From NCBI GenBank assembly GCA_902795065.1, contig CADBJR010000032.1, positions 1-40,037 on the forward strand: a DNA stretch of 40,037 bases, in the 5' to 3' direction. This document shows, one piece after another, positions 34,392 to 40,037 of this stretch. The translations under genes and the position numbers were made by a program. Position 1 is the first letter of the stretch; each line of letters starts with the position of its first letter. Under the pieces are notes generated by a model. That model did not search any database, was not told where the DNA came from, and was given only the letters and a program-made list of their open reading frames with translations. Origin of the DNA: an uncultured Coriobacteriaceae bacterium (GTDB taxonomy: Bacteria; Actinomycetota; Coriobacteriia; Coriobacteriales; Atopobiaceae).

Positions 34392-35597
34392 ATGCGTACC
34401 ATCTATGAGTCCGATTCCACGCCCAAGGCCGACGGCTTCTATATGCCGGCAGAGTGGGCTCCCCAGAAGCGCGTGTGGATGGGCTGGCCCCACCGCACCG
34501 ACACCTGGGCCCACGGCGCCAAGCCTGCCCAGAAGCAGTACGAGCACGTTGCCCGCACCATTGCCGAGTTCACCCCGGTCTACATGTGCGCCAACCAGGT
34601 CGACTACGCCAACTGCAAGGCCGTCTTCGAGGACTGCGAGAACGTGCATGTCATCGAGATGACCACCGACGACGCTTGGTTCCGTGACACCGGCGCCACC
34701 TTCGTCATCGACGGCAAGGGCGGCAAGCGTGCCGTGCACTGGCACTTCAACGCCTACGGCGGCCTGATCGACGGCCTGTACTTCCCCTGGGACAAGGACG
34801 AGCAGATCGCTCTCAAGATGGCCGAGATCGCCGAGGTCGAGCGCTATCGCCCCGACTACATGATCCTCGAGGGCGGCGCCATCACCGTTGACGGCGAGGG
34901 CACCGTCGTCGTGACCGACCAGAGCGTGCTCTGCCCCGGCCGCACCTGCTCCGCCGTTCTTGTTGACGAGGACGAGGACAACATCTGGCCCAACTACGGC
35001 CGCAAGTACGAGCCCTGGAGCGAGGAGCTTCGCGCCTACATCGAGAACGAGCTCAAGGAGTACCTCGGCGCCGAGAAGGTCATCTTCGTGCACGAGGGCA
35101 TCGATCCTTCCGAGACCAACGGCCACATCGACGACGTTGCGACCTTCATCGCCCCCGGCGTCATGGCCTGCATCTGGTCCGACGATCCCGAGTACCCGTT
35201 CTACGAGCAGTGCCACGCGGCGTATGAGACCCTCTCCAACGCTACCGACGCCAAGGGCCGCAAGCTCAAGGTCTACAAGCTCCCCATGCCCGTGAACCCC
35301 GTCTACATGGACCAGGCTTCCTGCGACTCCATCGACATCGACGAGAACGCCGAGCCGCGCGTTCCCGATGAGCCGCTGATCGCCTCCTACATGAACTACC
35401 TCGTGACCAACGGCGGCATCATCACCCCGCAGTACGGCGATGAGAACGACGATCTGGCCGTCGAGACCCTCCAGAAGATCTACGACGAGACCTGGGGCGA
35501 GGGCGCCTTCAAGGTCGTCGGCGTCAAGACCACCGAGCAGGTCGTCTTCGGCGGTGGCAACATCCACTGCATCACGCAGCAGGAGCCCGAGGCCTAA
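34392..35597 (+). CDS. aguA: Agmatine deiminase
   Basis: Hydrolyses agmatine to carbamoylputrescine and ammonia. The 401-aa protein shows the N-terminal MPAEWAPQKRVWMGWPHRTDTW block, DDAWFRDTGATFV, LEGGAITVDGEGTVVVTDQ, the catalytic His in NGHIDD (His245) and the catalytic Cys in GGGNIHCITQQ (Cys393). All belong to the guanidino-group-modifying AguA family. It is somewhat longer than the usual 360-380 aa because of an acidic insert around 195-215 (VDEDEDNIWPNYGRKYEPW), and the family LNPNR motif reads LCPGR. ATG follows GAGAGAGGAAGCATC. Last gene of the agmatine cluster; no agmatine/putrescine antiporter gene is next to it. Confidence 0.95.
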   Translation: MRTIYESDSTPKADGFYMPAEWAPQKRVWMGWPHRTDTWAHGAKPAQKQYEHVARTIAEFTPVYMCANQVDYANCKAVFEDCENVHVIEMTTDDAWFRDTGATFVIDGKGGKRAVHWHFNAYGGLIDGLYFPWDKDEQIALKMAEIAEVERYRPDYMILEGGAITVDGEGTVVVTDQSVLCPGRTCSAVLVDEDEDNIWPNYGRKYEPWSEELRAYIENELKEYLGAEKVIFVHEGIDPSETNGHIDDVATFIAPGVMACIWSDDPEYPFYEQCHAAYETLSNATDAKGRKLKVYKLPMPVNPVYMDQASCDSIDIDENAEPRVPDEPLIASYMNYLVTNGGIITPQYGDENDDLAVETLQKIYDETWGEGAFKVVGVKTTEQVVFGGGNIHCITQQEPEA

Positions 35598-35621
35598 GCA
35601 CGCAGGCTGATACGCTGACTG

Positions 35622-35655
35622 AGAGCCCCGCACTTCGGTGCGGGGCTCTTTCTTT
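35622..35655 (+). terminator. Rho-independent terminator of aguA
   Basis: 12-bp perfect stem AGAGCCCCGCAC / GTGCGGGGCTCT with a TTCG tetraloop and a TTCTTT tail. Confidence 0.92.
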
Positions 35656-35657
35656 GT

Positions 35658-35718
35658 GAGGCAGTTGGGGACGGTTCTATTTGTCTCAGAGACAAAAAGA
35701 ACCGTCCCCAACTGCCTC
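35658..35718. repeat. Long-palindrome repeat (GGGACGG family, element 5)
   Basis: Arms beginning GAGGCAGTTGGGGACGGTTC (35658) and its complement ending at 35718 form a hairpin of about 28 bp with a small internal mismatch and a short loop. The core GGGACGG is at 35668-35674. It abuts the aguA terminator. A partial copy of similar bases (GAGACAGCTGTCCC) follows near 35738-35752. Confidence 0.8.
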
Positions 35719-35808
35719 ATCTGGCCCTATCGTCCCGCGAGACAGCTGTCCCAAAACCTGCGGTTCAAGCCTGTCGATTGTGTAACTCCCGTGCATTTCA
35801 GCATATTA

Positions 35809-35869
35809 TTTCTACCCGGTAGAAAAATCTGGGCATAATCATCGCGTATCTTTTTATACCCGGTAGAAA
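35809..35869 (+). promoter_or_regulatory. Twin palindromic operators in the exporter-operon promoter
   Basis: TTTCTACC-C-GGTAGAAA (35809-35825, perfect 8-bp arms) and TTTATACC-C-GGTAGAAA (35853-35869, one mismatch) are centred 44 bp apart. CATAAT (35834) lies between them and TTGTGT/CATATT (35778/35802) just before. The TetR gene at 39457 is a candidate binder. Confidence 0.7.
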
Positions 35870-35917
35870 AATGAAACCGGGCGGCTATGCGGACACGCGA
35901 CCAAGGAGGTCCTAACA

Positions 35918-36637
35918 ATGCAGGTACAGTCCATAGGCGCCGATCAGCACCTCGTGGTGGCGCAGGGACTCGGTATGCGAGGTGTGCGGGGGACGGCCTA
36001 CCAGGGCGTCGACCTCGACCTGGCTGCCGGCCAGGCGCATGCCATCTGCGCCGAGAACAAGGGCGGAAAGACCGAGCTCCTGCTCACGCTGGCAGGGCGC
36101 ATGCTCGCCAGCGAGGGAAGCCTCACCATTGCCGATATCGATGCGCGCCACCTGCGCGGGCTCGACAAGATCCGTCCCCTGACGGGTCTCGGCTTCTTCG
36201 AGCGCGTCAACGATGTTGAGCGCTTCCTGCGCGTGCGCACGGTCGTCTCAGCAGAGCTGAGCCTTGCCGGCAAGCCGTCCAACCGTGCGGCAACCGAGGA
36301 GTACCTCTCGCGCTGGGGTCTCGCCGACTGCGCCACCGCGGTCGTCGACGACCTCGAGCGCAGCGACTTCGATCAGCTCGGTATCGCCCTGGGCATGGCT
36401 GGCGACCCGGTGATCCTGGTTGTGGGCGATATCGAGCGCGACCTCACCGAGCACCAGTCGAACATCCTGGCGGATCGTCTCCGCGACCTCGCGCATAGCG
36501 AGGGGGTCTGCGTTATTTGCGGCGTCAACGACTACGATCTCGCAGCACGCTTCGATACCGCCTACTGCCTGACCGAAGATGCCCGCGCCCAGCGTGCCGC
36601 CTGGGAGCGCAAGAACCTCGAAGTGGAGGTGGCCTAG
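35918..36637 (+). CDS. Degenerate ABC-type ATP-binding protein, partner of a YhgE/Pip protein
   Basis: A 239-aa ABC-fold protein with altered nucleotide motifs. Walker A reads AENKGGKTE (45-53), with Ala for the first Gly. The LSGGQ signature is not present; its position reads LERSDFDQ (146-153). The Walker B strand VILVVGD (165-171) is followed by IE173. An H-loop His is absent (CGVNDYD). ATP hydrolysis is thus uncertain. A near-consensus ribosome-binding site AAGGAGGT precedes ATG 35918. The YhgE/Pip gene begins 1 bp after its stop, so it likely acts with that membrane protein as an exporter. The two palindromes upstream should control this operon. Confidence 0.78.
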   Translation: MQVQSIGADQHLVVAQGLGMRGVRGTAYQGVDLDLAAGQAHAICAENKGGKTELLLTLAGRMLASEGSLTIADIDARHLRGLDKIRPLTGLGFFERVNDVERFLRVRTVVSAELSLAGKPSNRAATEEYLSRWGLADCATAVVDDLERSDFDQLGIALGMAGDPVILVVGDIERDLTEHQSNILADRLRDLAHSEGVCVICGVNDYDLAARFDTAYCLTEDARAQRAAWERKNLEVEVA

Positions 36638-36638
36638 C

Positions 36639-39363
36639 ATGAAGAACCCGCTGCGCGGGCTGCGTTTCTCGTTGCTCGACTTCCACTCCGTCCGTGCCAA
36701 CTTGGGCATGAAGGTCGCGATGCTCGGCATCGCGCTCATTCCGCTTATCTACGGTGCGCTCTACCTCATGGCCTTCTACGATCCCTATGGCCGCCTCGAC
36801 ACGCTGCCCGTGGCCGTAGTCAACGAGGATGTTCCCGTGACCACCGATAATGGCGTCGAGGTCCATGCGGGAGACGATCTGGTCAAAGCGCTCGAAGATT
36901 CGGGGTCGCTCGAATACCACTTCGTCGACACCGCCGAGGAGGCCCAGGCCGGTCTCGAGGCCGGTACCTACTACAACACCATCTTGATTCCCGAGGACTT
37001 CTCGGAGAAGGTCGCCTCGGCACAGGGGGATAACCCCGAACAGGCGCGCCTGGTGCTGGTGTGCAACGATGCGAACAACTACCTCTCGTCGATCCTCGGC
37101 GCATCGGTCATGCGCCAGGTGACCGCCGAGGCCAACTACGCGATCGGCGAGAACTACTTCGTCGAGATCTTCGACACCATCGACGAGACGGGCGACTCGC
37201 TGGGCGAGGCCGCCGACGGCTCGCGCGAGCTCGCCGATGGTCTCGCCGATGCCCACGACGGCTCCGCGCAGATAACGGACGGGCTCGCCACAGCCCGAAA
37301 CGGCGCCGGCGACTTGACGAGCGGTCTGGGCGATGCCCGCGACGGCTCCGCCCAGATCACCTCCGGCCTCTCGACGGCGCGCGACGGTTCGTCCACCTTG
37401 GAGAACGGTCTGGACAACGCCAAATCCGGCGCCGACCAGCTCGTGGACGGAACACGCCAGCTCTTTGACGGTGCGAATGCCGCTCGGGAGGGCTCCTCGA
37501 GCCTGATGGGCGGCCTGGGCGAGCTCGAGGCCGGTTCCGGCCAGCTTACAAGCGGTCTTTCCGCAGCCCGCGACGGTGCCAACGCTCTCGACAGCGGCCT
37601 GGGCGAGCTCGAGGCGGGTTCCAGCCAGCTCAACGATGGACTCAGCCAGGTCTCGCAGGGCGCCTCATCGCTCAACGACGGCCTCGGCCAGCTCGATGCC
37701 GGTGCCTCGAGCCTCGCAGCGGGCGCATCGCAGGTCTCCGATGGGGCTAGCCAACTCGTCGGTGCCATCGAGGCGAAGTCGGGTGACGTCGCGACCCTGA
37801 AGCGCGGTGCCCAGCAGGTTGCCGGCGGGCTCTCCGCGCTCTCCGACAGCCTGGGCGCCCTTGCATCGGGTGCCGGCACGGCGCGTGACTGCGCCGACGG
37901 CGTAAGCGGCATCCTCGCCTCGATCCCCATCGACGAGAACGGCAACTACGTGATCGACGCCGGCACCATGAGCCAGCTCCAGCAGCTCGCGGGCGGAGCG
38001 TCCCAGGCAGCCTCCGGTGTCGCGAGCGGCGCCTCCCAGGCAGCGGATTCGGCCGGGCAGCTTGCCGCCGGGGCCGCGCAGGTCTCTGGGGGCGTGGACG
38101 CGGTGGCCTCGGGCCTCTCGCAGCTCCACGACGCGGCCTCGCAGCTGGCGGACGGTGCCTCCCGCGTGGCCGTCGGTGCCCAGGGCGTGGCCGCGGGCGT
38201 GTCCTCCGCCAAGGATGGCGCGGCCAGCCTCAGCGCGGGCATGGGCCAGGTCCAGTCCGGCGCACAGGCCCTCGGCGCGGGAATCTCGTCCGCCAGGGAT
38301 GGCGCGGGAAGCCTCGCCTCGGGCGTCTCGGATGCCTATGACGGGTCCTCTGCCATCACGTCCAACCTGGGCACCGCCAGGGCGGGCGCCCAGCAGCTCG
38401 ACGCCGGCATCGGCCAGCTGGCCGACGGCCTCTCCGCGGGCGTCGCGGGCTCCCAGCAGCTCGCGGGTGGCCTGGGGCAGCTCTCGGACGGCGCGGGGTT
38501 CCGACACCCTCACGGGTGGGCTGCGCACCGCGCTCGACGGTTCCAACCAGCTGCTGGGTGGCCTCGGTGAGCTGCATGACGGCTCTGCCGAGCTCACGGA
38601 CGGCCTTGCCGATGCGCACGACGGATCGGAGGAGCTGGCGAACGGCCTTGCTGGCGGCGTCGAGAAGATCGATGACGCAACAACGGGATCCGGCGCGCGC
38701 TCTGCCATGATGAGCGAGCCCGTGGAGCTGGTGCAGGAGCACATCACCACGGTCGACAACTACGGTTCCGGCTTCGCACCGTACTTCATCGCGCTTGGCC
38801 TGTGGGTTGGCGCGTTGGTCATGACCTTCCTGCTGAAGCCGTTCAACAACCGTCTGGTCACCGCCGGTGCCAGCCCCATCACGGTGGGCCTCTCGGGCAT
38901 CGTGCCCTGGCTCATCGTGGGAGCCGTGCAGGCGCTGCTGCTGGCCCTCACCATCCAGTTCCCCTGCGGCATCGCCGTGGCGCACCCCGTGGCCTACTAC
39001 TGCCTGACCATCCTCTCGAGCTTCGTATTCTGCGCGATCATCCAGATGATCACGGCCGCTTTCGGGTTCCCCGGCAAGTTCCTTGCCGTGGTCCTGCTCA
39101 TGCTGCAGCTCACCACGGCTGCCGGCACCTTCCCCATCGAGACCGAGTTCACCATCTTCCAGAACATGAGCCCGTGGCTGCCTATGACCTACATCGTCCA
39201 CGCCCTGCGCCAGGCCATGGCGGGAGCCGACCTCTCGCTTGTCGGCGGCGATGTGGCGCGTCTGGTCGCATTCTTCGCCGTCGCTTTCGCCGTGACGTGC
39301 TTGGTGGCATGGCGCAAGAGGCTGGTCACCATGAGCGATCTGCACCCCCTGGTCGATCTGTAA
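36639..39363 (+). pseudogene. YhgE/Pip-type membrane protein with a one-base frameshift
   Basis: Large membrane protein of the YhgE/Pip group (phage-infection-protein, type VII-associated or exporter-like). It has one N-terminal helix (LGMKVAMLGIALIPLIYGALY), an external head, a long stalk of repeating short helices (motifs such as DGLADAHDGSAQITDGL, about residues 195-690) and about five to six C-terminal helices (FIALGLWVGALVMTFLLKPF onward). The frame breaks at the GGGG tract 38495-38498: reading one G fewer restores DGAGSDTLTGGLRTALDG and continues to the stop at 39361-39363 (907 aa in total). As written, the first frame ends at 38570. This may be a true indel, a phase-variable tract or a sequencing error. 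Confidence 0.85.
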
Positions 39364-39392
39364 GCCCGCGGGCTTGATGGAAGCGTTCCAAG

Positions 39393-39428
39393 CAGACCTG
39401 CCAAAGGAATCGTCCTTTGGCAGGTCTG
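39393..39428. terminator. Perfect 16-bp hairpin between the exporter and TetR genes
   Basis: CAGACCTGCCAAAGGA, loop ATCG, TCCTTTGGCAGGTCTG. No T-run follows. It stops 3 bp before CATAAT (39432-39437), a possible -10 for the TetR gene, so it could be a terminator, an operator or both. Confidence 0.6.
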
Positions 39429-39456
39429 TGCCATAATGGGGTGAGAGGGGGGAGTC

Positions 39457-40037
39457 ATGGGCCTGCAGGAGAAGATTGCCGAACGCGTCGAAACCAAGAC
39501 GCGCAAGAGCGAGCGCACGCGCGAGCGGATCGTCGAGGCGGCTTGGGAGCTCGTTCTCGAGCGACGCAGCGCGGATTTCCAAATGGCCGAGGTTGCCGCT
39601 GCCTGTGGAATGACCAAGGGCGCCCCTTACTACTACTTTCCCGATCGCACCGCGCTTGTCGAGGAGGTCTTCGATCGGGCGGCGGGAGAGTTCCTCGAGC
39701 GCATCGAAGAGCTCGCAGCCCAAAACCTTCCCTCCCAAGAGATCCTCGAGGCTCTGTGCAAGGCTTTCGCAGAGGAGGTGCTCCAGGGCGGTGTCGTCAT
39801 CGTGGCGCTCGCGACCGAGCTGGCAGGCACCACGGGAGCGCTGTCGCGCCTCGAGTCGCGCGTCGACCGCATCTCGGGAATCGTCGAGGAGCAGCTTGTG
39901 CGCGCACGTGAGCAGGGCGAGATTCGCGATGGCGTCGACTTGGGGCTCGTTTCGTCTGCGATCTGCGGAGCGTTTCTCTTCGCGGCGTTCCGACGCGTTC
40001 GCGAGCAGGGCAGCGCCTTCGATGCGCCGGCTTTCTC
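39457..40037 (+). CDS. TetR-family regulator, truncated by the window end
   Basis: The frame from ATG 39457 is open to the last base (193 codons), so the gene continues past the window. The N-terminus is a TetR DNA-binding domain (RERIVEAAWELVLERRSADF, then MAEVAAACGMTKGAPYYYFP) followed by a helical ligand domain (VALATELAGTTGALSRLESR). GGGGGGAGTC precedes the start. It follows the YhgE/Pip exporter gene on the same strand; in Bacillus, yhgE is likewise next to a TetR gene. It is the best candidate to bind the palindromes at 35809-35869, by inference. Confidence 0.88.
   Translation, partial: MGLQEKIAERVETKTRKSERTRERIVEAAWELVLERRSADFQMAEVAAACGMTKGAPYYYFPDRTALVEEVFDRAAGEFLERIEELAAQNLPSQEILEALCKAFAEEVLQGGVVIVALATELAGTTGALSRLESRVDRISGIVEEQLVRAREQGEIRDGVDLGLVSSAICGAFLFAAFRRVREQGSAFDAPAF

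Noticed and set aside
37200..38500. Regularly spaced repeats suggesting a CRISPR or tandem array
   Set aside because: They are codon-level repeats of a helical stalk (DGS/SGL motifs) in the YhgE/Pip protein, in frame and without spacers.

Overview
The window is high-GC DNA with dense, mostly short-spaced genes. It looks like a chromosomal segment of a gut actinobacterium of class Coriobacteriia, probably Collinsella or a close relative. This rests on the codon bias, a LuxR regulator with a multi-helix membrane N-terminus (an expanded type in this class), fermentative and polyamine genes, and glycoside hydrolases of gut type. The genus is an inference, since no rRNA or other marker gene is present. 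No phage, CRISPR array, tRNA, rRNA or intact transposase gene was seen.

Layout. 0-5.1 kb: BMP/PnrA-type nucleoside ABC uptake system (lipoprotein, double ATPase, two permeases), with the second permease frameshifted. 5.2-8.3 kb: AAA ATPase, an ACT plus metallo-beta-lactamase-like protein that has lost metal ligands, and an esterase. 8.3-11.8 kb: TetR regulator divergent from a membrane-anchored GH3 enzyme with reversed domain order. 11.9-17.7 kb: Nudix hydrolase, an unknown 210-aa protein, a NifX/NifB-type protein, a Cys-rich DUF6485 protein, an APC permease with an NhaC antiporter, and an acetyltransferase. 17.9-22.1 kb: minus-strand operon (sugar O-acetyltransferase, MFS transporter, metallo-hydrolase) divergent from a TetR-CPBP protease pair across a palindromic operator. 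22.1-26.0 kb: four-gene operon (NdpA-like, Hsp33, PF06541 membrane protein, GyrI-like). 26.0-30.6 kb: an inverted-repeat element, a second reversed-order GH3, and an ABC-F ATPase. 30.8-35.6 kb: agmatine deiminase pathway (carbamate kinase, LuxR sensor, putrescine carbamoyltransferase, agmatine deiminase). 35.8-40.0 kb: two copies of a palindromic operator, a degenerate ABC ATPase, a YhgE/Pip exporter and a TetR gene cut by the window end.

The agmatine genes should form one pathway: agmatine to carbamoylputrescine (AguA), to putrescine and carbamoyl phosphate (PtcA), to ATP (ArcC). The embedded membrane LuxR resembles, by position and architecture, AguR of Enterococcus. As the sequence stands, ptcA has an internal deletion with a frameshift, so the pathway may be broken in this strain, or the assembly may be wrong there.

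The most unusual non-coding signal is a set of five long, near-perfect hairpin palindromes between genes. Four share a GGGACRG core. One is a perfect 77-bp palindrome and another has perfect 45-bp arms. They look like REPIN/MITE-type repeats. Three genes carry apparent frameshifts, two of them with a missing internal segment near the 3' end.
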